From Verpa conica (taxonomy: Eukaryota > Ascomycota > Pezizomycetes > Pezizales > Morchellaceae), in NCBI GenBank assembly GCA_033030425.1, contig JAUFSD010000017.1:434001-498000 (forward strand): 64,000 nucleotides of DNA, given 5' to 3'. The first letter of the stretch is position 1; the number at the start of each line of letters is the position of its first letter. The notes beneath the pieces are model-generated. The model searched no databases, was not told the DNA's origin, and was given only the letters and a program-made list of their open reading frames with translations. Below, one piece after another: positions 1-14,700 of the stretch. The translations under genes and the position numbers were made by a program.

Positions 1-2604
1 CCCCCCGTAGCCTTTATTGTTCATTTCTACTACCCCTTCCCCTCCATAGTATTTTTTAAGAATGTATATTGAGCATAGATAATTCACTTAATAGATTCTC
101 GGGAGATACCCCCCCTCTGGCCTACTCTATAACCCGCCCCAGGGACCTCCAGTCCCTCCGTTAGCTCCCTTCTCTACCCTCAAATTTTTCTCTTCGATAT
201 ACCTACAAGAAATCCCACTGTGAAAGCCTCATCCATCAGGTATTAAATTAACTGAATAGAAGAACAGATTACTTAATTAATTCCCTATATAAGCACCCAA
301 GTGTCTTCTATATATTCATATATCTTTTCTATAGCGTGTTCTCTCTAGAATAGAATTATACTTACAGTTCCTTCTTACTAGAGAATGGTAGATATAAAGC
401 CTTCTCAATAACAGGCGCATTACCTATTTAAGAAAATTTTCTCCAACAGCAGGTGTTATATATATTTACCGAGTGACAGATAGTGATTTAAAACTATACT
501 AGATCTAAAAAACGACCCCTGGCGTAATAAAAGTATAGCTAGCGTTTCACTGTCAGAGGCAGTTCCTGAATAGTCCAAAACTCGCAATATCCTTATGGAG
601 GATAGTAGCTACTAGCATTAGGGGCGCTAACACACACCCTTACCCTACAAATCCTGTATCTACATTTCCGTTTCTCAATAGATCGTGTGTGACCTATAAG
701 AGATAAGCAGCGAATATGTAATAGTGAAGAATTTTGAAGAAGAGAAGAGAAAAAGACCTCTTATATTAAATTTATAATATTCACCCAGAATTAGTGATAT
801 ATAGCTGGCCTCCAAAGAATCGAATGATGTCTTGATGGCTTTGTCATAAAGCTCAAATCTGCATCCACCCATAACAAACCCCTAGGAATTATAGCATGTA
901 GTTAGAGTGTGCATAGCTAAATATTTCATAAGAGATTCAGCGGGAATTACGCGCACTATATGTAATATGCCTATCAAGTAGATACATGTAGTCTTTCCCC
1001 GATCTACATACTCCCACCAGACTACTCTAGTCCACCTCCGCCGACCACAAAATCGACTTTAACTAGAAGGGGTGATATGATATCACTCGGTCCCAATTGC
1101 ACCCCCACGTAAAAGATCCCCCACTTCAATCTCATTCTTCACGTTCCGTTCACATTCGATAATATTCCGAGGATCAAAACGTTAGCCCGACCCACTAAGT
1201 CCCTGTCTTAAACTCCGGATTACACAACAAACCCTTCGTTCCTTCCAAAGCCGGGTTAATAACTCCCACATGGGCAGGGCGGGGGCCAATTAGAAAACGA
1301 CCCGAGTAGGAAAGTAGATAAAAAAAAGCAAACTCAAGTCCCGAGGAACAAAAAAAAAACCCTCTCCCCCGGAAAAACTCGAAAGAGGAGATAGATAGAA
1401 AGGGGGGGGGGTTAACTGTCAGGGAGTAAGTAAGGAATGAATGAATAAAATAAGACCATATCAGCAGATATCTCTAAATAACAGTTTCGAAACTAAACCC
1501 CCCCCCCGTTCTAACTACATATATTTTTGACCGCCGATGAATTAGTAGTCGATATATATATAAGCAATCATACCGCATAGACCCCCAACTTTTCTCCTAG
1601 CTACGGACGGGGCCTATGGAAGGGTCGTCCCCTCCAAACGGTTTGGCAGCCGTTGACGTTTCCGCATGCACGAGCCATAGCCGAGGAGTCGGCACATGGC
1701 ATGCAGGAGTGTTAACGGGAGATGGTGGAAACGGGGAGGGGTTGGGCGTGGCATATGAATAATTCTTCTCTCCCCTAAACCCAATTCTCAATTCCAAAAC
1801 CACGGGCCCTCGCAAGAATATATGAAGGGGAATTACTCGGGTAAACCAAGAAAAGTCACAACCGTTAGACACACCCCCCGGTTAGTCGGGTCAATTGATT
1901 ACATACTTTCCCGTAAACCCCCCACCCTTGGCCCTAATTTCTTATTTGAAGAAATCTCCGCTCGTTTCAGAAAAAATATCTGCGACCTAAATATGCAGTA
2001 AAAGTCACAGAGGGGTTAAAGGAAAGAGAAAAAAATTGAAACCAAGAAATACTCTTTTCTTTTCAGCTAATGCGCCTATCCCTCCTATTTCTCTGCCGCA
2101 CTGTCTTCGTCTAAAACTAAAAACACAGAACAGACATGATTGCCCAGCATCCAGCGCTGCAAAAGAAAGTGCATACAAGAATTCCATGTCCCCGTTCCCC
2201 CCCATTCCCTAGAATAGACTGCCTTGTCCTGGCTATCTTTTATACCAAAGAGAAATAAAGAAACCCAATATTTTTTGAGCCAACTTGAACCACCCATAAA
2301 AGCATTGAAATAATCCGTTGAGATCCCAAGCCCAAAGCCTTCCCAAAAAGTGTAACATAAATGAAAAGGGTATGACTAATAAAAAGAAAGAAAAACGCTC
2401 GCTCCCAGAAAACACCGTAAAAAAATGAAAAGAAAAATCGAAGGAGGGAAGATCTAGATACAAAACATTAATGAGCGGTGGCCGTGAAAATACCCCCAGA
2501 AACCCAAACGCTATCGCCATGTCCCATAACCCTGATAAAGAGAAGAAAAAAATAAAAACCAAAAAATCGCAAATAACCCCCAAAAATCAAAAAGACGCCC
2601 CGCC
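1..2604. other. gene-free stretch
   Basis: I see no supportable gene here. The short open frames are below 120 codons and resemble no family I know. The DNA is AT-rich with homopolymer C, G and A runs (for example around 1388-1410 and 1498-1507). It holds one TACATGTA palindrome at 983-990 and two copies of the TCACTCGG word (469-476 in reverse, 1083-1090). The last 600 bases are probably the 3' flank of the methyltransferase-domain gene. Confidence 0.6.
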
Positions 2605-5600
2605 CTAATGCTGCCCAACATGAAGTGGTTTCCTAGCCCAGCCAACCAAAGACCTCCACCCAGAGCCTCGCTCCTTAGCCTCATTCAATACGCTCCCAAC
2701 TGTATCTACAGCCAACTGCCATTCCCCCTCACCAGCTTCGTTACTGGTCTTCAACATCCACTTTTCCCAAATCCAGCTACCCACTAGGCCTGTGATTGGC
2801 GATGCATTTTCAAGACTCCCTTTCTTAATGCTGCCTTCTTCCCAAGCCTCCATCTTCTTCCTAACTTCTTCCTTAACCATATCCAAATCCTGAGACTCGT
2901 GCAATGGCAAATTCTCTCCCTTTGAAGGAACCTTTGGCTTCGAGCATGGTGGTGCCATCGGTAGAAACATCCAGCTGCGCTTGATCTCCCCGAATCCTGC
3001 TCTATTCAATCTAGAGATCCAGCGTTTAGTCGGTACAGGGTCGTAGCCCTTCGAAACGAGGCTCTCTCCAAACTTCTCGGATAGCTCGGAGCCCAATGGA
3101 CCAGGATTGATGATATCGTTGTCGAAGAGTGTAAACTCCAGGTGACCACCCGGTTTCAACACCCGAAGGCATTCTTCAAGGCAAAGGTCGTATTCATCCT
3201 GGTTCTGTTCGGATCGGGAAGGAGTTGTAGTCTTCAAGTTCAAGTAAAGAGTACGAGCCGATACAACATCAAAGTGATTAGAAGGGAATGGTAGTCTCCA
3301 AAGGTTGGAAACAACAAGATGACGATGATTTTTAGGCCCTCGGTATTTATCCGCCGAAAGTGGGGTATCTTGCTGATCGGCATCTTCTGTCGCTGACTTC
3401 CCTTGAGTACGAGTAGTAACAGTGTAGACCTTTGCCTTTGGATAATCGTATGCGCAGTGCCAGCCCCAATCCGCTAGATAAATGTTAGAAATTACAAAGG
3501 ATTTGATACTGTGTGAAGCTGTTCTTACCAATAGGCAATCCGCCCAAATCAAGCACCCGCCTCCTTTCATGGTCTGGAGCCGAACCTTCAACCATCACGT
3601 TCTCCAACATCTGAGTAGCCCGCTGGTCCATCTTGACGGTCGCCCGACGCGTTAACCGTTTTGCCGAGGCCGCTAGTAATGTCTCATGTCCTGGGCTAAT
3701 GATGACTCTGCCGAAATTCATCCATCTCAAGGCCATCAATGCCCATAAACTAGTCAAAATCTCTTCACCGACCTCCCTCTGTTTAGCGTTAACATTTCCG
3801 CCCGGTGTCTTGGGGGCAGTAGACCTCCGTTTATTTGCGGTACCGGCAATCAAAGGGTAATCCTGTCGGAGATGGGAGCAAATCCTTTGGGCTTGCAGAG
3901 CGTCGAAGCGGGGCATGCGATGAACAAATGGATCATGTTCTCCCGAATTCTTAATGAACGTTCTAAACGCACGAAGATAGGATGAATCCTTAGTATCATC
4001 TTCCCCACCTTCTGCGAGAATCTTCTCCTCAACGTCTTTTGTCGCGATACCATTTGACTCCACAACCTCAGGGGCAAATGATTGTAATATAACCTCCTTT
4101 GCATCCTTATCATCCTCGGCTACCCTTATTTGTACCTCCTTGAAAGTGTCGGTTGTTTCCATGTAGCTGTCCATCAAGGTCTCGATGGATTTGTTTGTTG
4201 AGGCTGACACGTCGCCAGGGCTCTCGGGCGGAAGATCGTTTAATATTACCTGAGTCATTTCTGGCGACCCTGGGGATGAAGTTTCCTGTTCAAATGTTTC
4301 GTTTTTGTTGAAGAATAAAGGAAGAACTCCGAGACCGTCTGCTTCGTCAAACAAAATTCCTTTAGGGATGAAGTCGTCGTCTGACGGGTTCGTCTCATAA
4401 GCGGGTTGCCGTGGTGTATAAGACCGGCTTGTAAGCGCCGGGCTCCTTGTCGCGTGACCGGGCAACTCCGGCCAGGTATCCGAAGCGCTCTGAGCAAACA
4501 ACGAGTAGAATAGGGTTGGAGATGGAATATTGATTATCCCTAATCCATCGGGGTCTGATGTAGAGCGTCCGCTTGATTCGCTCAGTCGTTTACTGTGGCG
4601 CTTTTCACCGCTTGGGGCGTCAGGAGGAGGTCGATGTGGAGGTGGGCCAGGCAGTTGGACTTTTACTTCTTCAGGTTCTTTGGTTGCTGTTGTAAGGTTT
4701 GTATCCAGCGCGAATAGTATGGGCTTTGGTGGGGGTGTTGGAGGGGCAGAGGGGAGTGTGGCAACGGAAACTGTAAGAGGTTCGTCTACAGACGCAGGAG
4801 CACTACGAGGAGGAGTAGTAACAACAACAAGCGACCTTTTGGTCCAATTTTTTGGAGGGGGCATCGGTGGAGACAATGCCCCATTGTATCTCATGTCGTC
4901 CTGCATTGGAACACTTCGAGGCGCAATTCTTGTTCTGGGACTAACTGGACTTTCTCCACCATGGGGTCGCAGCATCAAATAACCATCCTCGTCTGTATCA
5001 CCACCGTCAGAAGGGAGAGAATCCTCATTGATATCTTCATCTAAAGAGTCATCAAACAAGTCCTCATATTCTCCATATAACGCGTCCTGCCCTTTGAGGC
5101 CCCGTGCTGGTCGAGTGCGATTCTTTCGAAATGTAGTTGGGTCGAATTCGGTATTGTCATTAAGGCTAGATTGTTGGTTTTTGCGACTCCGGGTGAGGAA
5201 ACTCTTTGAACGGCTTGACATGGTTGAAGTTCCTGTGTTGTTTGTGCCCACGGAAGCCGTGGGTGAGCCAGACCTCTTATTAATAAAAGACCCCTTTGAC
5301 ATCCTTGTCGAATTGCGAGGGGAAGTTGATGATTGAGAGTCGGAAGAGCCCCAGGGTGAGAATGGCCGCTGCAGGGGATCTGGGACTACCATGGAACTAG
5401 TGGGTGAGCTGGGTTTCGTTGATGGTGCAGACGTGGGTGCCGTTGAATACATGACCGAGGCGGCCCGCCGAGGGGACCTCGATTTTGTACCCATTCTAAA
5501 CATATTGATAGATGAAAACAAAGGGGTACCTGAAGAGGAAAACGTTCGTGAATGACGGGTATAGGGGGACGGGAGAACAGGAACTGGAGGGGACTGGGTA

Positions 5601-5773
5601 GTGTTATTACTGTGTGGAGAACAGTGGGGCGTGACAGGCGGGACAGATGAGGTTCGCACGGAAGGTGTATATTGGGCCGCCCACGGAGTTTGTTGCCGTT
5701 CGTCTTTTGAAAAGTCGCGAGGTCCACCTGTGCCTGTGCTCAGACGTAGCAAAGGCGGTGGAGGCTGTCTCAT
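2605..5773 (-). CDS. large fungal protein with C-terminal class I SAM methyltransferase domain
   Basis: Two exons, 5773-3529 and 3473-2605, joined over a 55-nt intron (GTAAGA donor, CTAG acceptor), give about 1037 residues. The first 650 residues or so are Ser/Pro/Thr-rich and look disordered. The last third is a Rossmann-type methyltransferase. Motif I (VLDLGGLPIADWGW) is created exactly across the splice junction, which supports the intron. An LPFPSNHFDVVSAR segment and a post-III segment ECLRVLKPGGHLEF follow, typical of type 11 methyltransferases. Substrate is unknown. The family appears to be one of the fungal proteins with a long unstructured N-terminus. The start ATG at 5771-5773 is the first in frame. 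It stands alone, with a 9 kb gene-poor region upstream. Confidence 0.85.
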
Positions 5774-8700
5774 TTGAGGGTACCAGATTCGTCAGAATGA
5801 AAAGTATACGACGAGGGTGATATAGTGTGGGACCGTTCGTAGGAGACCGGGGGGTAAGGACGTTGTTGCAAGAAGCTAGAGCGTTGAGGAATCGACCAGG
5901 ATATCCAGAGCAAGCAAGCCAGAGCTCCCTTTCCTTTAAGATTCCCTTCCCTTTGTTCTGATTGATATCAAGGAGATGTCAAGTGGTCGGATAGAGCTGA
6001 AGTTGATACTGAATCTTCCTGTGCATCCAGCGCTCTGATAAGCAGGCTGCTACCTACCAGTCCGGTGGAGAGCACCTTCAAATGTCTCGGTGTGAGGTAA
6101 TGTTTTGGGGGCCGTGAAGTTTTTTTTTTCCTTCTCTCCCTTGACTGACACCTAAGAATATGTAATGAGCAAACAGAAATTTCCAGTGAACAAAGCAAGG
6201 TAAAAAGAAGAGCATCAACCAAAAATGAAACCGAGGGGGACCTCTATCTCTATACGTACAAAAGGTCAAGTATAGCTCAGCCTTGGTTCTTTCCCTTCCT
6301 GTACTCTATTCTGCACGGCGTATCTTTATTATTCGGCGTATCTTTTTTGGAAGGCTCTCTCCGACTCTCCGACACCCTTGGGCTCGAAGACGGCGAGTGT
6401 GGTACCCAGCATCATCATCACCATCATCATCATGCAAGTAAGCGACCCTCCAAGAGATGCAGCTACGAGATGGGGCAGCAGCAGCCACAATTCTCACCAC
6501 GAAAACGGCATCGTGCTTCACCTATCTGGGAGAGAAGCTGCAAAGAAGACGGAATAAAGGCGGGGTGGTGTGTAGGTTTCAGTTTTCTTTTCTTGACTCT
6601 CGGGCTTGTGTTCAAGCGGGCGCGGTGCATCATGTGCAATCAGGAAGGCCGTTGTCTTTCGGCCTTCTCAGAGGGCCCCCAATTTCCTGTCTCGTCCAAA
6701 ACCTCTGAGGTTTTTGCCTTTGCACATGGAAGCCACCAGGCTAATCCCCTAAACGAGCCAGTACCCCTCTTTCACGAGAGATAAATGTATTCTATCACGA
6801 TTCCTCCATATCAATTCTCCGTGAAAGCACTTTTGGGGTTCGCGCGCGCTTCAGCCCAGACAAGCCCATGTGTTCCCGAAAAATACTCCCTCTCTCACCT
6901 CTCCGTTGTATGTAGGGGGTTCCACGATCTCAGTTTCTCTCGGGATATTTCTTCCGCTTATTTTTTGCCTTCGTCAATTAAGATACAGTGTCTTAGTTGA
7001 GCCTTAACTTCTGACCAACTGTAGCGCCCACGGATGTCGGCAGGTTACGCCATTGAGCAGAAACGTGTTCTGTATATTGACGAGTGCTGTGAAACATGCT
7101 GCTTTGGGGTTTCCACAGACCTTCTGGAATAAAACTCCAGATTTGTCCTCCTCGATCCAAGACCCCCCCCTTCATTTACGCCATATATAAGCCTATACTA
7201 GCGAAGTATTCTTATCTCGAGGTCTTCCTACAGCTAAAAGCAAAAAGTGTTTCTCCCCAACTGCTCTGCTCCCCACATATGATACATGGCCAGGTGAAGC
7301 TTGTGAGTACATACGCATATGTACCTATATGTATGTAGCGACTAAATGGTGGGGAGGAGTGATCGACAAGCCCCAAAGTAGAGCTTGTGGGACATTCAGG
7401 GTCCATAAGCCTCATCACCCCTAACCCAACCTCACAGCATCGCTTATTACGCCCCGAGCCCAAGGTTTGCAACACTTAAGGAGCGGCCGAGATCCTCACC
7501 CCTTATAAATTCCAGGCCATGTACAATGCACACGAGTCTTGGGCTTACGGAAGCTTTATCTTTACTAGTGACTACAAGTACTAGTAACGAGGTACATGTA
7601 CCACATACGGCCCAACCCTGGCCCCTCGGGGTCAAAGCGATGAAGCCAATTTCTTATAGCCGACGGCAGCCATTCTCAAAGAAGTTTGGAAGGAAGGAAA
7701 GGGCTTGAAGGTTTCCGGAAGCAACCAGAAGAAAACCAAGCCATAAGCCGGATATCCCTCGAAGCCGAGTCTTGCTTTGTCGCTCCCGAGCCGCTTTTTG
7801 TCTTTTGCTTGAAATCACATACTTACTAGTTACTTAATAGCTTATGCGCTATATATATGACAAGCTTTGGCCGCACGCAAAGGGTGAGGAAAAAAACTCT
7901 GATAAACAGGATTGTTGGGTGGGGGCGCAGCGCGTTAGCTGTCTAAGGTCTCAAGCGAAATATAAATAAGTTAGTACTGTGACGCGAGCGCTGTAAACAC
8001 GCGAATAGTCGGCTGATGCGCTTGGAGGCATCGTTTGCAATACATGATGATATCCATGCCGCCAGAGCTAGACGGGACGGTGATAATAAATTCGTGCTAG
8101 AGTAACCCGATGCCTCGCTGGCAAAATATTCTACCGTGGTTTTGCTATTTGTAGCCATGGTTACAATTGATGGCTTCGCCGCCGCCCCTGGAGTAGGCGG
8201 GTTCCGGCCATAGAGACCTATACAAGCAATATTCGCTCCCTAATTACATCATAGCTCCGTTGTTCATATTATTTACGTGAAAGGGTGGTGTGGAGTATAC
8301 ACAAAATACGAGCCGAAATCTCCTAGAGAGAAGCTGTAGGTCTCACTCACCAAGTATTTAGCTCTCTTGCCTCTGATACACTCTAAGCATCTTGTATCAC
8401 CACCTAAAGAAAGAAGCATGATACTGCATCTCGCGCTAACCCAATGAGGCAAGGTGGTAGAATAACGTGAGGAAGGGATCATAAAAGACCTGCATACTCG
8501 CTCGCGTGTGCAGGATTCCAGCGGTAGGTAGCTATGCGGCGTAGAACCTATAGGATCACGGCAGTAGAAGTTGGTGGTAGATAGCCACGAGGCAGAACAG
8601 GTTGCGCTAGTAACTATTCATGGAGCTACTCGTATAATGTGGTTACTCTCGTATGTCTGAGTACATATGATAAGGGGTCAAACACTGTGGTTGGGGTAGT

Positions 8701-11700
8701 CATCGAAGGATTCAGGTTTCCGATATAACGGTACCTATAACCTAGCATGATGTTTTCAGGCCATTTCGGCTCCTCGGTATCTGGGGGGCACATGGGTATG
8801 CTTACGCATGTCCAATAAAAGTAGCACCAATATCCTAGCAAAGATAATAGCCATTTACTTTTTCTCTTGGTACCAGTCCGTTCTTCCAGGAAATTATATG
8901 ATCTACTTTCCTTTTTTCTTTTTCTCAGCAAATTAGAAGTGCCGGTACGTATACTAGGTGCGAGGCTAGCTACTGTTAGATGCCAGGTCTAGTTATTATG
9001 TTGTAACGAAGCGGGTGAATACTTGGTCTTGTCCAAGCATATACACCCGCTAGAGTACTAATAGTTTTTGGTGGCTCAAACAGTAATCAACTGTGCCTCC
9101 TTACAACCAATGATACTCATAATAAGCTAGGTATGCAAGGGTCCATATGTTAAATGTCGCAGGCTATGCTACTCTCTACTCTACTATCCTCATCCTCCTC
9201 CTCCTATACCCCGCACCTTAGGCAGCTTCCAACATATCGTGACTGTTGGTACGGTACTCTCTCCGTACATACTACTTCAACATCACTTTCATTCTATTCC
9301 ATATTCAACTGTCTTGCATACCTCGGTTATTTTCCATTCTTTAGTAATATTCACCGTAAGAAAAAATAGAAGCGAAACACTTTTGAGACCAACTCCGGCT
9401 CGCGCCTTCTTGCGGTGTTACCGATTCTGAAAGTGTTACATGTCCTCCGAACCTCAACGGTCGGTTGATTGCTCTTTGGGGGAAATGAGTTCCTATCACA
9501 CACCCCCATGTCCCTAGTAGTTTAAAGAGCGAGGATTAACCTCATAAAACAATTTTTGAAATAGTAATAGTGATAGTCATAGCCTATTTTAATGATCTCC
9601 TTCGTCACGTAGCTAAGCCTCTAACCTCTCGCCGAGAACAGCGATGGTACATACTGGAGCTGGGGCGAAACGTGTTGGACTCCGCATATGCGACCTGAAG
9701 AACCAGTGTAGTACTCCAACGGCCATCTATACGGGCCTGGGCCGCGAATATATCTGGTAGATTGCAATTGTTTTTTTTGCGGGGTTAACCTGTACGAGTT
9801 TATACAGTTAGTACGGATTAACCTTGAAAGGGAATACACTGCAGGAAAAAAGTATCAATCTTACAGCGTACAAGTTGATTTTTCCCGGGATACATACACA
9901 AAAGTGTACAAGTAGCGACCCGGTACTTGGTACCTTCATCGACGTCTCGTTCCATCAAGGCAGATCGATTCAGAGGCCCCGTTTTACTACTCAGTAAGAA
10001 GAAAAAACTGAGACATCCATCCATCCATACAAATAAACAAATTCCCTGACGCCATAAAAAGCCTTTAGTGCGATCACTGCACTCCAACGATACCTGCTCT
10101 GATCGACGGACGCGGGGTTTTCCCCTCCTTTTCTTTCCCTTTTTCGTATATGGAACACTCGCCGACGGCGGCGAGAAAACCGGTCGGGCGGCGATAACTC
10201 GCTCAAACGAATCATTAAAGTTGTGGCTTGCTGTCTGTCTGTCTGTCAGCGTCTTGCCGCTGTCTGGGGGAGAAGTTATCGCTCGATTCGTCATTCTACA
10301 TTGGTTATCAAGGTCTCAGTAATTTTCGCCATCCAAGATCTACTTTCTTATGTTTCAATAGCCACGCGACGGCATACTCCGGAAATGTCCTTCGGCTGCC
10401 CTAAAGCATCAGAATATATGGGTCTGACCGCATGGAAGAAGAAAAAAACAGAAACTAAAGCCTTTTGTTTCCCCTCTAGAAGGTTCCTTCTAAGTTTTAC
10501 ATAACCCTTGAAAATACTAATGTTGTCGCTTAGAGATACTACTAACTAAGCGGGAATCTCCGCTAGAGTATACCCGTAAAATGCTACTCTTGCCACTCTC
10601 TACCTTATCACTACATGTAGGTGTCAGTGATTAAACATACAATCCTGCGCTCAGTGCACTAAGTAACCACGAGGCCGCTTCAGCTGTTAAAACTTTAACC
10701 AGAATATTGGGACGATCAGCAGCGGCTCGAGCAATCCCAATTCCAATTAACAGGGTCATTGCGCAATCCACAGCACGGCTCAGAAAGCGTCGGAACTTCT
10801 CTGGGTCGAAGCCTATCATCGTAAGAACCAAGAAAAGAGGAAACGTGGGAGAGATGGTTAAGGACTTGACTGGCTACCGGTGATGCTGTCAAAAAAGAAG
10901 TCTGAAGTCTTGAAAAATAAGCAAAAAAAGGATGGAAATCCGGAGCTAAATACTACTGATGCATATAGGCATTCAAGAAAATCTTGGTTTTATTTGTGAC
11001 AGATCATAGTTATATTTCTAAAACATAATTCACCGGTCCCTTCCAAATAATAGCTTCAAGCTAATTAAGCCCATAATTCCAAACCCAAGCCAATCAAGAT
11101 AGTTACTTTATGTATTTCAACGAGCAGAAATGTTTCATGCATCTCCTGCCCCAAACACCCAGACCTACGCATCGGATCAGGGTACTCAGACTTTCTCTCC
11201 CTGAAATGAGTCGTAGGGTATGCATAGATTAGTGTTGTATTCGGGGTTGGGTCTTGCGAGTGCTGGTGGGTGATTGTAAGAGAATATTCTTTTGCGTATT
11301 ATAATTAACGCATCCCGACCTGCAAGATCACCGTTGGTAACCACAGTAGGTTGAAAATCCGGCACTACGGTAGTGGGTCCTGTGACGTGTTCGAAGTTTT
11401 TATTCAAAAATTACAGCATCATGGATTCTTAGTATTACAAGGGCTCTCCTGTCAGAGGGTCCTAGTCCTGCCACCGATCGCAAACGAAGTAATTCTAATT
11501 AACCCCCTTTCACTCTATAAACCGACTAGTGAGAGTTTTAGACCTTGTAATGCGTCGTAGTCACTGAAAATCTAGAAATCCTCATATATCCGAAAAGTGA
11601 GCGATTTAGATCATGAGATATCACTCATTTCGGAGGGCAAACCCATAAAAGTCAACTGGCTAATATTTCGTACTATGCATGAGTTTTTAATACAATTTGC

Positions 11701-14700
11701 TTTTTATATTTAATAATTTCTAGCATATCTATATTACTCTTGTATTTAAAGGATTTAGACCGTTTTAGCCGTGGGTCCCCTACCGTCTGGCATTGGGGTC
11801 CTTCCAAAAAAGGGGGTTCGGCGTAATTAAAGGACGTTTCTATATAGGGCATATAAGTAGATCTTATTACAAGCTTAAGACGCGGTCAAGAAACTTCTAT
11901 AGTCCCGGCGGTTTTATGTGCCGGTTCCAACTAGTGAAGAACGCGCATCCATATTAAAGGTGCGGTTTGCCGGGACTTTTCCTAGACGATCTCAATTCGA
12001 ATCCCACACATAATTTGCATGCAAGATTTGCCGAGTGATTATCTCTAAACTCTCCTCGTGCAAATGTAGTACCGAGTGGTGGTCCAAGTTATAAGGTACG
12101 GGTAAGCCGGGCGTCACTGACCGTTTTTTCTTCTCTTGGTCCTAGTGTTCCAGAAAGATTGTCTTTATTCGGGACTTCGGATAAGTATCTACCACCGGCA
12201 ATTGAAGGCCATCGGATAACCACTAGGGGAAATAAATACCCGACATTATGCGTGTCTCTGATTCTCACCAGTATTAGAGTCTGTGGGACGGCACATAAGT
12301 TCGTTGTTGGTTTGCGAAGATTCCTACAAACTTTGGGAATTGAACAGTTGTTATTCCCATTTACTCTGTTATGTAGGCTTATCCCCCTAAATTTGAGTAC
12401 TAATCATCAGTGGGCTTTGCTTACTGTTTTGAAATGTTTCTCCACAGTACAAATGATTGTCTCGTACCAAACGGCTTATCTACAAACATTTGTTGTAATT
12501 TCTTGTCACGAGACACCAGGTAAACACGAAATATATGGATAATTCAAGTTATATTCCAGTGATGTTTAATAGCCTCGTAAAGGTCTTGGGGCCATCTATT
12601 TCTATATTTACATTAGAAAGAAAAAAGAAAAAAAGCGGGTATTCCTCGATAAATCTCATAAGGAAAGTCAAAATAAGGGGGGGAGGCATTACATATGACA
12701 GGTGCCACTCTAAAAGGGGTCTTGGCGGACCCCGGACCTCTCAGGCCAATAAGGAGCATAAATCCCCATAGGAACCCAAGGAAGGTCGGGGTAATATGAG
12801 GAGACTCGGGATAATTAAACAACTGAGACTTTTCCCGCGTTAGATAGGCTCCGGTTGACACCAATCTTTCGTGGGAACGGTATTTTGAGGCTAGATAACG
12901 CTTCCCGAGCATCGGTAGTAGAGGTACGTATCCCCACGGCTCGGAAACTGGGACTATCAAGTGGATCTAGCTTGTGGTGAGACCCTCCACCGGCGGATGG
13001 ACCATGGTTGACACCAACCTGACACAAAATTAAAGGGGTTTTTTGAAGCTCGGGCCGCTAGAGTACATTTATACCACGGCTCAGTAAGGTGTCAGTGCAA
13101 AGCAGCTCGTGACCGATCAAACCCGTTTGTGGGATGGGAAAACTGTATGACTGGAAGAAGAGGTGGTGTTTTTCACGAAATAAGACGAGACGTTTCAAAA
13201 ATCTCGGTAGATTCCATATTTAGGCCAGTATAACAGAATTCACAGTTGTTGGACTCCAACAGAAAGGCATCTAAAGCCTAGAGTAATATTTATAGGTATC
13301 TCTATTTTTTATTTTCTTTATGAAGCGGGTGGTCGTATATTGGCTTGCCGTTTGACCCAGAAAATATTCCTATAATTACTCGTCGAATGATGAAAAATAC
13401 GCAGAAAGCTTTGAACACGGGCCTTAATTTGGCATAAGCTAAGCTATTTAGGCGTTCCGAGGTTCTGGTTTTTGGGGCTCGTGCTTCATACATAGTTACT
13501 ACGAGTAGATCGGCATACTGAGACATCAACTATGAGTGGGGGGTAAAAAGGGCTAGAGCAATGAATCTCAAGATGTCACTCGACCCCAAATAGTCTCTTC
13601 TGGGATACACAGAGTGTCCCGCCAGTCCCATATAATCATTGATTCAATTTAGTCATACGCACCGAATTTCCTTTTAGTTTACGGGAATAAAAGAGGTCTA
13701 TTGTTTTTTTATCATATAGAATCACTCGGCGGTGTTTATTTATTACTACATGTAGTTGATACATATCTAGCTAGTTTTTCTAAGTTCAGTAGTTGAACAA
13801 ACCCCTATTCTCGAGATTAGCTCTAGTTATGATCCCTTAAGGAGGTTCTTAGAGAAATTCACCCATGATTAAAAGCTTTTTTATTCCACCAAACAACTTC
13901 GTTAGCTACCCGAGCCTGAATGAATAAATTTATCATTACTACATAAAGCCCAAGAGCTGAGGTAGTCGCACCACACATTACTCCCCATTGCTATAAGAGG
14001 AATGGCAGACCTAGACCGTCTGACTTTCCTGTTGTTTCTCTCTACACTTCTTACCAGAAGCCCAGGAGCAATCATACCTAGCTCTCATAACTTTTATTCA
14101 CCACTAACAGAAGCCAAACGCGAAGAGACTACTAATAGTAGCAGTCACACAACATCACTCGGTCATGTAACAGTATCCGTATACTTAGATAATTACCGAA
14201 GGATTTCATTATGTATCAGCACACGTACACCTTGAAAATTACCGAGGGATTTCACTAGGAGGTCTACTACATAAAACCGTTGGAGAGAGCTATTTAGTGT
14301 GGAGTATTGAAATACCTCTAACCTCTCAATAGTATCAGTTCCCTCGTTAATGAAGGAGGTGGTGGACTCAACTTATATCTATAAGCATGGCTGGTCCTCT
14401 AATTTAGATTCTAAAAGGATACTATACAGCCAATTAAGGTATTAAAACTCAGTTTACTCACAAATACTATACCCAATGATGACTAGAAGCTTAAGAAGCA
14501 GAGATATGGGGCTAGCTAAACATGATATTTTGAGATATCATAATTATATACTAGATTCTCACTACAGCACCCCCAGAACCACCGGTAACACTTGGATATG
14601 TAGTAACATACTGACGAGTAAAAAAGAAAAACACGCCAGCTTAATTGAATAGAATCTACAAATTTTGAACACCCCGCCCGTAATATCAATACCGTACCAA

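Noticed and set aside
6347..6784. 145-codon plus-strand frame with eight consecutive His
   Set aside because: The His run comes from a CAT microsatellite; no domain, no splice context, and overlapping frames on both strands are equally open.
7943..8158. 71-codon minus-strand frame with a good ATG context
   Set aside because: No homologue recognised and no continuation by splicing.
10631..10831. 66-codon minus-strand frame with a hydrophobic, coding-like C-terminal half
   Set aside because: Short, and a possible acceptor site upstream leads to no identifiable exon; it may be a relic, but there is not enough to call.
12853..13018. Repeated GGTTGACACCAA at about 12853 and 13006
   Set aside because: Two copies of a 12-mer with unrelated flanks; not enough for a repeat family.
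14189..14260. Two similar 22-bp stretches (AATTACCGA(A/G)GGATTTCA) 48 bases apart
   Set aside because: Only two imperfect copies; could be a small local duplication and is not a defined repeat.
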